Shown: positions 1 to 8,614 of the stretch, piece after piece | Layout: every line of letters starts with the position of its first letter | How positions within the stretch are numbered: the stretch's first letter is position 1 | Assembly (NCBI GenBank): GCA_031278115.1 | Contig: JAITKZ010000059.1 | Span: forward strand, 1-49,435 | DNA length: 49,435 bases | Source of the DNA: Endomicrobium sp. | Lineage (GTDB): Bacteria; Elusimicrobiota; Endomicrobiia; Endomicrobiales; Endomicrobiaceae | Reading direction: 5' to 3' | Notes under the pieces: model-generated | What the model saw: only the letters and a program-made list of their open reading frames with translations | Databases searched by the model: none | What the model was told of the DNA's origin: nothing | Made by a program: the position numbers and the translations under genes

Positions 1-1176
1 GGGCATCGTATTATTGCAGAAAACGGCGTTATTCTTACAGAAAGCGCTCTTTTCAAAGAAGGTCTTACTATAAGCGAAATAGATACGGAAAGGCTTGCTT
101 ACGAACGTCGTAGGCTGAACGTTTTTGAAACAAATTCTGAAGGATACATTAATGTAGAATTTGATTTTAATGAAAGAGGGGAAAATCTTACAAGGTTTGT
201 TTCTCAGTTGCCATTTGTTCCAAATGATGCGGACTCCTTGTCAACCCGAGCAGAATTGATATTAAAAATTCAGTCACAGGCTTTAGCAGAAAGATTAAAA
301 TTTACAGGTCTTAATGCAGTTATAGGTATTTCTGGAGGACTGGATTCCACTCTTGCTCTTCTTGTAATATTAAGAAGTTATGAACTACTCGGTAAAGATA
401 AGAAAAATATTATAGCTGTTACTATGCCTGGACAGGGTACAAGCAAAAGAACTTTAAAAAACGTAGCGAAGCTAGCTAAGGCTGTAAATATACATCTTAA
501 AACAATTTCAATAACAGAATCTGTTAATAAGCACTTAAAAGATATTAAACATAAAGGAACTAAAGACATAACATACGAAAATGCTCAAGCTCGCGAACGT
601 ATGCAGATATTGATGGATATAGCTAATGCTGAGAATGGATATGTGATAGGGACGGGAGATTTATCTGAAAATGCTTTAGGCTGGTGTACGTATAATGGCG
701 ATCATATGTCTATGTACGCAATAAATTCTTCAGTTCCTAAAACGCTTGTAAAGTATCTTGTTTCTTATGAGTCTCAAAGAGTCAAGACATATAAAGAAGC
801 TTTGATAGACATTTTAAATACTGATATAAGCCCTGAGCTTCTTCCATTAAAAAACGGAAAAATTTTTCAGAAGACAGAAGATATAATAGGACCTTATGAA
901 TTACACGACTTCTTTTTATATTATACTATTCGTTTCGGACAAAAGCCTGAAAAAACACTTTTTCTTGCAGCAAAGGCATTTAACAAAATTTATTCCAAAG
1001 AGGATGTAAAAAAACATTTCAGAACTTTTTTAAAACGTTTCTTTTTCAGTCAATTCAAAAGGAATTGTTGTCCAGATGGAATTAAGATAGGAACAATTTC
1101 TCTATCTCCTAGAGGATATTGGAGAATGGTAACCGAAAGCAGCGCGGATGAATGGCTTAATAACCTCAAAAAATAA
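1..1176 (+). CDS. nadE: Glutamine-dependent NAD(+) synthetase, C-terminal part (5' end outside window)
   Basis: The frame is open from base 1, so this is the 3' part of a longer gene (391 codons seen). Residues 1 to about 50 (GHRIIAENG...) match the end of the glutaminase (nitrilase-like) domain of long-form NAD synthetases. The ammonia-dependent synthetase domain follows, with the ATP-pyrophosphatase P-loop SGGLDS at codons 111-116 (bases 331-348), then GTGDLSENALGWCTY and a C-terminal SPRGYWRM block typical of the family. The enzyme amidates deamido-NAD to NAD using glutamine and ATP in the cytoplasm. A TTG at 208 would give a 322-residue protein but it lies inside the conserved domain, so it is not the real start. 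Family assignment is firm; only the N-terminal half is unseen. Confidence 0.93.
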   Translation, partial: GHRIIAENGVILTESALFKEGLTISEIDTERLAYERRRLNVFETNSEGYINVEFDFNERGENLTRFVSQLPFVPNDADSLSTRAELILKIQSQALAERLKFTGLNAVIGISGGLDSTLALLVILRSYELLGKDKKNIIAVTMPGQGTSKRTLKNVAKLAKAVNIHLKTISITESVNKHLKDIKHKGTKDITYENAQARERMQILMDIANAENGYVIGTGDLSENALGWCTYNGDHMSMYAINSSVPKTLVKYLVSYESQRVKTYKEALIDILNTDISPELLPLKNGKIFQKTEDIIGPYELHDFFLYYTIRFGQKPEKTLFLAAKAFNKIYSKEDVKKHFRTFLKRFFFSQFKRNCCPDGIKIGTISLSPRGYWRMVTESSADEWLNNLKK

Positions 1177-1231
1177 TGAAAAACTGTTTAATCTGTCTTG
1201 AAAAATAAATAAAAAGAGAGCGTAAACTAAA

Positions 1232-1520
1232 ATGATAGAATATGCAAAGCTTTTTGTAGAGTTCTGTTTTGGTTTGAGTATGTTTGTAAATGCTATTCTT
1301 TTTTGTTCCTCAGATATTCAGGCTGTTCAAAACTAAAAATCCCGTAGGACTTTCTTTAACTACTTTCATTGGGTTCAACATTATACAAATATTTAGTATT
1401 CTACATGGCTATATTCATAAGGATTATATTTTTATGTTTGGAATGTTATTAAGCTTGCTATTGTGTGGCTGCATTTCTTTTTTGATTATTTTGTACAAAT
1501 TTAGGAAAGGGAATATTTAA
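1232..1520 (+). pseudogene. SemiSWEET/MtN3-like sugar transporter, frameshifted
   Basis: An ATG at 1232 opens a hydrophobic segment (MIEYAKLFVEFCFGLSMF, then VNAILF) that stops early. A second frame then continues with FVPQIFRLFKTKNPVGLSL and two more membrane helices, ending at 1520. Joined at the T-run near 1303-1308 they make one protein of about 94 residues with three membrane helices and the PQ motif of SemiSWEET transporters, which is the normal family size. A one-base change in the T-run is the simplest explanation, either a real inactivating mutation or a sequencing error. The SemiSWEET family imports or exports small sugars as a dimer. The reading of two parts as one gene is inference from family resemblance. 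Confidence 0.65.
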
Positions 1521-1597
1521 GTCAGTTAAATAAGTAGTGATGCTAAAAATTTAAAAATTCCTTGAATGCTACTAATAGAAAATGGAGAATGTCGTTA

Positions 1598-2704
1598 ATG
1601 GTCAAAAAGATAGAAACACCTTATTATCTGATTGATGAAAAGAAATTATTAAAGAACCTTAAAAAAATTGAATATATAAGAAATTTCAGTGGAGCCAAGT
1701 CAGTATTAGCATTAAAATGTTTCTCTACGTGGTCTGTTTTTGATTTGATGAGTAAGTATATGGATGGTACTACAAGTAGTTCTTTGTACGAGGCAAAACT
1801 TGGTTATGAACAGTTTGGTAAAGAAACTCACGCATTCAGTGCCGCTTATTCTGCCGAAGACATACAGTCTCTTAAAAAGATTTCAGACAAGATTATATTT
1901 AATTCTGTGTCGCAGATGAAAATGTTTTATAAAGAGGTAAAACATATAGACGTTGGTTTAAGGATAAATCCAGGCGTAAGTTATTCGCATTTTGATTTAG
2001 CCGATCCTGCTAGAAAATATTCCAGACTTGGCGTAACATCTATTAAAGACGCTATGTCTGTTTTAGATAAACTGAGCGGGGTAATGTTTCATTATAATTG
2101 TGAAAATGATGATTTTGAAACATTCAGTACGATGTTAGAGAAAATAGCCTTAAAATATGAGAAGGTTCTGCATAAAGTTAAGTGGGTTAGCTTGGGCGGG
2201 GGGTTGTATTTTACAAAAGATGGTTATCCTTTGGACAAATTTTGCGAGAAATTAAAAAGTTTTAGCGAGCAATATGGCGTTCAGGTTTATTTGGAGCCAG
2301 GTGAAGCAGCGATTACTAAAAGCTGCGAACTCGTTACAACTGTTTTAGATATTGTAAAAAATGTGAAGGATATAGCTATAGTTGACTCTTCTATTGAAGC
2401 CCATATGTTAGACCTGCTTATTTATAGGACTCCTGCTAAGATAAATTCAGATACAGGGATATATAGGTATATAATTGCAGGACGTTCTTGTTTAGCCGGC
2501 GATGTTTTTGGGGAATACAGCTTTAAGGATAAGTTAAAAGTTGGTTCTACAATACGTTTTGGTGATGCTGCCGGATATACAATGGTCAAGAAAAACTGGT
2601 TTAACGGTATAAAAATGCCGTCTCTTGTGGTAAAAAGACTGAACGGAAAGGTGGATATTGTCAAGCAGTTTTTATATAATGATTTCCTGTCTGATTTGTC
2701 GTAA
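1598..2704 (+). CDS. nspC: Carboxynorspermidine/carboxyspermidine decarboxylase
   Basis: A PLP-dependent fold-III (alanine racemase-like) decarboxylase of 368 residues, close to the usual length of about 370-380. It begins ETPYYLIDEKKL, the expected N-terminus, and has ALKCFS containing the PLP lysine, GLRINPG, a SLGGGLYF glycine loop and YLEPGEA. It removes CO2 from carboxynorspermidine or carboxyspermidine, the last step of the aspartate-semialdehyde route to (nor)spermidine. I chose ATG 1598 because GGAGA (1584-1588) sits nine bases ahead; an upstream TTG at 1562 has no such site. The partner dehydrogenase starts 55 bases downstream, suggesting an operon. The gene looks intact, unlike its partner. 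Confidence 0.92.
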   Translation: MVKKIETPYYLIDEKKLLKNLKKIEYIRNFSGAKSVLALKCFSTWSVFDLMSKYMDGTTSSSLYEAKLGYEQFGKETHAFSAAYSAEDIQSLKKISDKIIFNSVSQMKMFYKEVKHIDVGLRINPGVSYSHFDLADPARKYSRLGVTSIKDAMSVLDKLSGVMFHYNCENDDFETFSTMLEKIALKYEKVLHKVKWVSLGGGLYFTKDGYPLDKFCEKLKSFSEQYGVQVYLEPGEAAITKSCELVTTVLDIVKNVKDIAIVDSSIEAHMLDLLIYRTPAKINSDTGIYRYIIAGRSCLAGDVFGEYSFKDKLKVGSTIRFGDAAGYTMVKKNWFNGIKMPSLVVKRLNGKVDIVKQFLYNDFLSDLS

Positions 2705-2759
2705 ATTTTGTTTAAGGTTGAAGCTTTTTAAATGACGGACGAGGAGGAATTTATAGGAA

Positions 2760-4031
2760 ATGGAAAAAAGGAATGTGCTGCTTGTAGGGGCCGGTGGCGT
2801 TGCGCACGTTGCTGCTCATAAATTTGCGCAAAACAATGATTTGTTTGGGGATATTTATATAGCTTCACGTTCTTTGAACAGCTGTAAGCAAATAATAGAA
2901 AGTAGAGAACGTAAAAATAATTAGAAAGCTCCAGCAAAAAAAATACAAATCAAACATATAGATGCCCTGAACGTTCCTGAAATGATTAAGCTAATAAAAG
3001 ATCTAAAAATTTCCATTACTGTAAATTTAGCTTCGGCTTTCTGTAATATGTCAATTTTAGAAGCATGCATAGAAACGGGTTCGGCATATATAGACACTGC
3101 AATTCATGAAGAACCAAATAAAGTTTGCGAAAATCCGCCATGGTATGCTAACTATGAGTGGAAGCGCAAGGATAGATGCCAAAATAACTGTATAACGGCA
3201 ATTTTGGGTTCAGGGTTTGATCCCGGTGTAGTAAATGCTTATGCAGCATACGCTAAAAAGCATTTCTTTGATACTATAGATACAATAGATATTATGGATG
3301 TAAATGCAGGGAGTCATGGCAAATACTTTGCCACAAATTTTGATCCTGAAATAAACTTTAGAGAATTTGTTAAAGTTTGGACTTGGATAGACAAACAATG
3401 GGTTTGCAAACCTGTTCATTCCGAAAAACAAGTGTATAACTTCCCAGTAGTAGGCAAACAAAGCATATATTTGACAGGACATGATGAGCTACATTCCCTT
3501 TCAAAGAATATTGATGCAAAATCAATAAGATTTTGGATGGGCTTTAGCGATCATTATATAAATTGCTTCAATGTTCTTAAAAATATAGGTCTTTTATCTG
3601 AAAAGCCTGTAAAAACAGCTGAAGGGCTTGAAGTAGTGCCTTTGAAAGTGATCAAAGCGTGTTTACCAGATCCAAAAACTCTTGCGGCTAATTATACAGG
3701 TAATACTTGTATAGGCGATTTAATAGTAGGCACTAAAGACGGTCGTAAAAAAGAGTTATTTATATATAATGTGTGTGATCATAAGGCTTGCTATGAAGAA
3801 GTTGAGTCCCAAGCTATAAGTTACACTGCTGGTGTTCCTGCTGTTGCTGCAGCTATTTTAATAGCAAGAGGGGAATGGGGCATTAAAAAGATGGTAAATG
3901 TTGAAGAACTTAATCCAGATCCTTTTATAGATCTTTTAAAGGATATAGGACTTCCTACAGAAACCATAAAAATAAGCTATTCAAAGAAATATTCTAATAA
4001 GTCTTTTTCAAAAAGTAAAAAATTAGAATGA
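2760..4031 (+). pseudogene. Carboxynorspermidine dehydrogenase (saccharopine dehydrogenase-like) with in-frame TAG
   Basis: From ATG 2760 (preceded by GAGGAGG) the frame encodes MEKRNVLLVGAGGVAHVAAH, an N-terminal Rossmann fold with a GxGGxxxxA dinucleotide loop, then meets TAG at 2922-2924. The same frame continues without further stops for about 369 codons to 4031 and carries the rest of a LYS1-like dehydrogenase (DTAIHEEP, AILGSGFDPGVVNAYAAYA, SYTAGVPA). The family enzyme condenses aspartate semialdehyde with a diamine to make carboxy(nor)spermidine for NspC. Only one base separates the current sequence from an open gene of about 423 codons, consistent with an AAG-to-TAG change. An internal ATG at 2982 could give a protein without the NAD(P)-binding loop, which should be inactive. 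Confidence 0.8.
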
Positions 4032-4370
4032 ATAGAGGGAAATAAATGTGCCTTGCTTACGGAAATGTAGGGAATTTTTATGGCTACCGTCATATTGTGT
4101 GCTGGATACATTCAAGTATTTGGAATGCAATTATCCAACGGAATATTCTTGAAAGTATATTTCAATTTCTTACTCGCATATTATGCGTCATCCACTGGCT
4201 TCTTAATACTATCTTACAAAAATAAATAACTGTACAAAAATTAATAAAGACTCAAAAATATAAACTATTAAACAAGCAAAGTATTATTAGAAATACCTTC
4301 TAAATAGAGATTATTTTTGATTTGTTTTAGAATAATAAAGAAGAGGAATTAATTTAATTTGAGGGAAATT
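4032..4370 (+). other. Intergenic region with a possible membrane-protein remnant
   Basis: No intact gene is convincing. An ATG at 4080 opens about 49 codons of hydrophobic sequence (AGYIQVFGMQLSNGIFL... FLILSYKNK) ending near 4229, which loosely resembles the last helices of the SemiSWEET-like gene at 1232-1520 and could be an old remnant. The remainder, 4230-4340, is very A+T rich and presumably holds the promoter of the autotransporter gene, but I see no clear consensus. Confidence 0.3.
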
Positions 4371-7147
4371 ATGAAGAGGATTTTATTGTTGTCAGGGTTT
4401 ATGTTATTTTTGGTAGTAGTTAAAGCAAACGCACAAGTGGTAGAGGTATCTAGCTTTTCATATCTAAATAATCTTATGCATTCAGATAGAACTCAAACAA
4501 TATTGTTGTCAGCATCAGCAATTATGTCTCTTAATGACTATGACTATGTTGGTTCAAATTCAAAAATAATTTATGGGAACAAGGTTGTTTTAGATGGATG
4601 GATGAAATATTCCGGTTTTAAAGTTGGTCATGGAAAGCATTTAAATATTATAGACTTAACGATGCAAAATTTTTCTCACTATGAACATTCTTATTCTGGA
4701 AGATCAATTTTTTTGCATGAAGCGTCGCTCCTTGCGACAGGGATGATAGATTTTATGAATAATGGCGCTAAGGAAGGCGGAGCAGTTTTTGTTAGAAATT
4801 CAACAAGTAATTTTAATGCTTCAGTAACAAATTTCAAGTACAATAGCGCAATTTCTGGTGGTGGTGCTATATATATTAAAGATTCAAATATAATTTTAAT
4901 AGTTCAACAATAAATTTTATAGATAATAATACGCTGAGTAGCAGCAACAATAGTTATGACGGAGCAATCTTTGTTGATGGAAATTCAAATATAATTTTTA
5001 ATGACGCAATAGTAAATTTTTCATCTAACAAAGCGGATTTAATGGGTGGAGCCATTCTTGCAAATAATAGTTCCAGAATCAGTTTTAATAATTCTAAAAT
5101 AAAATTTACAAACAATAGTGTAAATTTATTAGATATGTATAATAATGGTGGAGCAATTTATTTAAGCAATTCAATACTTGAATTTAATAATATAGCGATA
5201 GATTTTAGAGAAAATAGCTCTCCAAATGGAGGATGTATTTTTGCAGTAAATTCCAGCATGACATTTAGCGGTGATAGTATAAAATTTATTAATAATCAAG
5301 CAGGAAGTAAAGGCGGAGCAATATATATGGACGGAGGTGTATTAAATATAGAAACAAATGGTGGTAATGTGACAGAATTTAGCGAAAATAGGGCGAACAA
5401 TAAATCAAATGCTATGTATTTAACAGGCAGAGCCGTTGTAATTTTTAACAATCAAAATGGTGCGGTTGTGAATATGTTTGACGCGATAGCAAGCAGTTAT
5501 AAAGAAGCCGTTGTAAACATTAATGGAAATGGACAATTTAATTTAAGTTCAAGGGAACAATCAGTAATACCGGACTTAAATATAAACGATAGAAGCGAGT
5601 TTAACTTAGGAGCGGGGACGCCATTACAAGTAACAGAGGATTTAAGAATAGGGCGAGACGCTATATTTAATATGGGAAACGGTGAAAAAGATGTTGTGCA
5701 TGTTGGCAATTATACACAAAACGGGACATTAAACATGGACATATTTGGCGGGGGAGCGGGGGAGGAGGGATGGGGAGAGAGCGACCAAATAATAGCAAGT
5801 GGTAAAGTAAGTTTAGGGGAGAGCAGTAAGTTAAATATATTAGAGAACGGAAATTGCCGAAGGAAAGCATATATGTTGATAAGGTACGGTAGTCTAGAGG
5901 AGAGATTTGGTTCTTTATTGTCGGTGGCAAATCATGATATAGAATATGAATACGAAGGGCGATGGATAGTACTTTTACCTAAGGAAGGAGAATCTTTAAC
6001 GGCTAGGGTGTTGCGGTTGTGGTGCTGACACCTACGGATTTACAGTTGGATTTAAGTGTATTGGGATCTAATCCATCTCTCTTATCAGGAATTTTTTGTT
6101 TTTCATATGGAACATCGGAATGCGACTCATTAAGCCTAAATCAAAAAGAGTTGGCGGAGACAATAGAAAATTTATCAAAATCAAATAAAGTGCAAAAACA
6201 TACAGATTTATATACGGCGCTGAGAATTTTGAAATATCTTGAACCAGATGAAAAGAAAGAAGCGTTAGAAGATACGAGGGGATATTTTATAAGTAACGCG
6301 ATAATAAGACAGGGAATGGATAGAACGACAAAAGGAGTGTACGAGCATATAGATATTAACTGGAATAAAAAATGCACGAAAATAGAAGACCAAAAGAATG
6401 AACCGTTTAATAACGATAAATCATACAAGTACGAGTTATTAGTAGAACATACTAATTCAAGAAAAGATAAATGGTCAAAAGGAATATGGGGAGAGGTACA
6501 AGGACAGTTAATAAGAATGGAAGAGCAAGAGAATTCACCTAAGAAATTTGAAGTAAACGGAGGCGGAGTTATCGTAGGTTTTGACGTGATGGCAAGGGAA
6601 GATATTAAAGTTGGGATATTTGGGCAATTCAATAGAAATTGGATAAAGCAAGATAAAAACAAAGGTGAGATAAATAATAATGGACTAGGAATATACGCCG
6701 GAATAAATAAATGGAGATTTGATTTAAAAACGATGGTGTTAGGAAGTATAAGTGAATATGAAATGACAAGAGTTATAAGGCTTGGCTTTCCCGATGAGGC
6801 AAAAGGAAAAACCAACGGAGTAAATGGGAATCTGGACATGGAAATAGGGTATAAAGTGCCAATATATAGAGATATTCAAAATAGAGAAGAAAATAAATTG
6901 ACATTGAGACCATATACGGGCGTAACAGCAACGATAGTGAACACAAAAGGATATAAAGAGGTAGGGATGTATCCAATGAGATTAGACGTAAAAGAGAATA
7001 ATTATTTTAAGTCATCGTTAAGAGCGGGAGTAGGATTAACAGGTGAAAGAAGAAGTTTTAACTGGAATATATCGGCTGGTGTTGGTTATGTGGCGGCTGG
7101 AAGAAAAGCAAAGGTTTCCCCTAATGACTTCTTTTGCTTCTTTGGCT
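4371..7147 (+). pseudogene. Pmp-like autotransporter, two frameshifts and lost 3' end
   Basis: ATG 4371 follows GAGGG by five bases and begins a signal peptide (MKRILLLSGFMLFLVVVKANA). The passenger carries repeated GGA(I/V)(Y/F) and FxxN motifs like chlamydial Pmp proteins, for example EGGAVF, GGGAIY, MGGAIL, NGGAIY, NGGCIF and KGGAIY. The frame breaks near 4893-4897, where a T-run one base longer would restore DSNIIFNSS. It breaks again near 6000-6012, before GVAVVVLTPTDLQLDL. The third segment holds an autotransporter beta-domain (GFDVMAREDIKVGIFGQF, FKSSLRAGVGL, NWNISAGVGYV). Coding similarity stops at about 7105-7147, where antisense sequence of a secreted-protein paralogue begins, so roughly the last 70 residues of the barrel are missing. 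It cannot make a normal autotransporter unless the breaks are sequencing errors. Confidence 0.75.
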
Positions 7148-7403
7148 TCTTAGAAACGATAATAGGATGCTTATATTTATTGACAGATTTTTCTTCTTTT
7201 TGCCATTCTTTCGGTCTAAACGGGTTGTTCTTTCGTAAAGTTGGATTATTTGGTGCAATAAGTAGAAGTGGAGATGATATAATGGTAAACATTCCACCCA
7301 TAAAGTCGCTAAACCATGATGCCTCTACTTCTCTTGGAAAAATGGAGCTTGTTATTAATACTACGCTTAAGCCTACTACTAAACTTTTCTTTATCCGATT
7401 CAT
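7086..7403 (-). CDS. Truncated chimeric copy of a secreted-protein gene
   Basis: The first 75 or so residues (MNRIKKSLVVGLSVVLITSS, then ASWFSDFMGGMFTIISSP and NNPFRPKEW) are nearly the same as the start of the gene at 43205-44350, including its signal peptide. After the KK near base 7150 the similarity ends abruptly and the last 20 or so residues are read antisense from the autotransporter gene. The rest of the paralogue (coiled-coil repeats and C-terminal membrane helices) is absent. GGAAG lies eight bases before the ATG, so a 105-residue exported peptide could be made, but this looks like a recombination relic. The function of the full-length family is unknown to me. Confidence 0.6.
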   Translation of the reverse strand: MNRIKKSLVVGLSVVLITSSIFPREVEASWFSDFMGGMFTIISSPLLLIAPNNPTLRKNNPFRPKEWQKEEKSVNKYKHPIIVSKKPKKQKKSLGETFAFLPAAT

Positions 7404-7442
7404 AAATGGCTTCCTTTTTGCATTTATTTTTTCGGTTTCGCA
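7145..7442. repeat. Diverged direct duplication, left copy (partner 44097-44381)
   Basis: About 290 bases align by eye, in the same orientation, with 44097-44381, at high but imperfect identity. The shared part covers the 5' end of the secreted-protein gene and the start of its upstream region. The divergence suggests an old gene duplication or past recombination, not a fresh integration. Confidence 0.8.
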
Positions 7443-7583
7443 GCCTTCTCAACCCAAGTTCTTATAAAGAGTTAAACATCTTATTAGTGCTTTTTCTGTT
7501 TCTTTCTTTAAAACTTTCTACTTTTTCTACTGGTATTCGCCACATTTACATCCTTGTGCCTTCAATTTGTTCCGCATATAATC

Positions 7584-7644
7584 ATACTACTTTAAAATAT
7601 AAAAAAAGTGTTTGATACTACTTTAAAATATAAAAAAGTGTCTG
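7584..7644. repeat. 30-31 bp tandem repeat, two copies
   Basis: Units at 7584-7614 and 7615-7644 each begin ATACTACTTTAAAATA and end GTGTTTG or GTGTCTG, differing by one A in a run and one C/T. The array abuts the 24-bp repeat at 7643-7666. Role unknown. Confidence 0.85.
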
Positions 7645-7666
7645 ATAATATATATTATGTTAAGTA
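7643..7666. repeat. Exact 24-bp direct repeat, left copy (partner 44426-44449)
   Basis: The 24 bases here are identical to 44426-44449. They contain a 14-bp palindrome (ATAATATATATTAT) followed by GTTAAGTA. A 17-bp partial copy lies at 7734-7750. The two full copies enclose the toxin-antitoxin genes, the whole phage and two secreted-protein paralogues, as attachment-site repeats would. They are A+T rich and lie upstream of paralogous genes, so a shared regulatory site is the alternative. Confidence 0.75.
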
Positions 7667-7709
7667 GCTCCTTTTCTACTTTTTCCGTCGGAAACTTGAA
7701 AAAAAATGA

Positions 7710-7832
7710 TTATTTTCCATGTTTTTCCTTCTCATATATTATGTTAAGTATCTCAACTTTTCTCTTCAACTCTTGCAGCTCTTTTTCTTTCGTTTTTATT
7801 TCTTCTTCAAGTTTTTTTATTGTCTTTTCCAT
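7710..7832 (-). CDS. Small coiled-coil protein, 40 residues, third gene of the relBE cluster
   Basis: ATG at 7832 follows AAAGAGATAAA and starts 31 bases beyond the toxin stop. The product (MEKTIKKLEEEIKTKEKELQ, then ELKRKVEILNIIYEKEKHGK) is almost entirely charged heptads and should form a coiled coil. The 17-bp partial copy of the flanking direct repeat lies inside it and encodes part of the LNIIYE segment. I do not recognise a family. It may be a short remnant of a longer gene, or a genuine small product cotranscribed with the toxin. Confidence 0.5.
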   Translation of the reverse strand: MEKTIKKLEEEIKTKEKELQELKRKVEILNIIYEKEKHGK

Positions 7833-7863
7833 TTTATCTCTTTTTCAATCAATTGAGTTTTGA

Positions 7864-8127
7864 TTATTTGTACACGTCTGACCTATCCCCTATGTCAATT
7901 ATTAGAACAGTCAAAACATCATTACGAATATCTGCAAGTATTCTAAAATTTTTAACACGATACCGCCATAATCCAGATAATTTATACTGTAATGCTTTCC
8001 CAAAAGCTCGTGGATTTTCTTTTAATACTTCTCTATCTAAAAATTTAATAATCTTTGTTCTTATTGAATTATCTAACTTATTAAGAGTTTTAAGCGATGT
8101 ATTTGAAAAGATAACTTTATAACCCAT
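7864..8127 (-). CDS. relE: RelE-family type II toxin
   Basis: 87 residues, the usual size. The N-terminus YKVIFSNTSLKTLNKLDNSI, the central GLWRYRVKNFRIL and the C-terminal LIIDIGDRSDVYK follow the RelE/ParE fold, with the basic and aromatic residues expected of RelE-type mRNA endonucleases. The family cuts mRNA in the ribosomal A site until neutralised by the antitoxin. Its ATG overlaps the end of the antitoxin gene by 11 bases, so the two are translationally coupled. It lies between the left direct repeat and the phage late genes. Assignment by motif is strong; ribosome-dependence is inferred from the family. Confidence 0.85.
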   Translation of the reverse strand: MGYKVIFSNTSLKTLNKLDNSIRTKIIKFLDREVLKENPRAFGKALQYKLSGLWRYRVKNFRILADIRNDVLTVLIIDIGDRSDVYK

Positions 8128-8338
8128 ATCGCTTCTTTACCTCTTCAAGCGTTATGGTTTTTTCTCTACCGTTGTTTATGTCATCCACCCTTCTTTTTGC
8201 AATGTAGAAGTCTTCTAAATCTTCCAAAAATTCTACTATAGCTTTGCTAGCGTAATACGTTTTAGGGTATCCTTTCTTTTTGGCAAGATTTTCTAATCTT
8301 TCAACAATATAGTCTTCTAATTCTAATTTTATTTGCAT
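8117..8338 (-). CDS. relB: RelB/DinJ-like antitoxin
   Basis: 73 residues. The N-terminal part (IKLELEDYIVERLENLAKKK) resembles a ribbon-helix-helix DNA-binding unit, and the C-terminal part (RRVDDINNGREKTITLEEVK) is the typical RelB segment that wraps the toxin. AAAGGATAG precedes the ATG. By analogy with the family it binds RelE and represses its own promoter, which should lie in 8339-8440. No operator could be picked out with confidence. Confidence 0.85.
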   Translation of the reverse strand: MQIKLELEDYIVERLENLAKKKGYPKTYYASKAIVEFLEDLEDFYIAKRRVDDINNGREKTITLEEVKKRYGL

Positions 8339-8614
8339 ATACTATCCTTTATTAACACAAAAAAAAAAGAATAAAAAACAATTAAATGTTTCCTATCCTT
8401 TTTTTTTAATACAAGCTTGCGGAGCATTGTATTTAAATATATAAAAACGTATCTTTAATAAAATAGCTGAATAAAACCGCATAAGATGCTCCGCATAGTT
8501 CAACTAAAAAAAATAAAATAATCTTTATAATAAATAATAGCACTTTTTTTCAAAAATGTCAAGCCCTATTTTTGTCGTCGGGAAAATAACATTCCCCAAA
8601 ATTTTATTATTTTT
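8339..8614. other. A+T-rich intergenic region between the antitoxin and the end of the phage late operon
   Basis: No gene is seen. A 9-bp perfect inverted repeat (GCGGAGCAT at 8419-8427, ATGCTCCGC at 8486-8494) encloses 58 bases, and the left arm is itself inside a smaller stem (AATACAA...TTGTATT, about 8408-8434). A weak GGGAA...TTCCC stem lies at 8579-8597. One of these probably ends the late transcript, but none shows a clear T-run on the - strand. Confidence 0.45.

Larger units (their letters stand above)
7404..7709. other. Intergenic region upstream of the chimeric gene
   Basis: A+T-rich sequence with no convincing gene. It holds a 30-31 bp tandem duplication (7584-7644), the left copy of an exact 24-bp direct repeat (7643-7666), and a small palindrome TTCCGTCGGAA (7683-7693) whose core recurs in the phage late leader. 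Confidence 0.5.

Noticed and set aside
208..1176. NAD synthetase starting at TTG 208
   Set aside because: The frame continues upstream to base 1 with conserved glutaminase-domain sequence.
1562..1597. NspC start at TTG 1562
   Set aside because: The extra residues lack family similarity and GGAGA is placed correctly for ATG 1598.
6141..6839. Open frame of 232 codons on the - strand
   Set aside because: It is antisense to the autotransporter beta-domain, has no family resemblance, and its composition follows the codon bias of the + strand gene.
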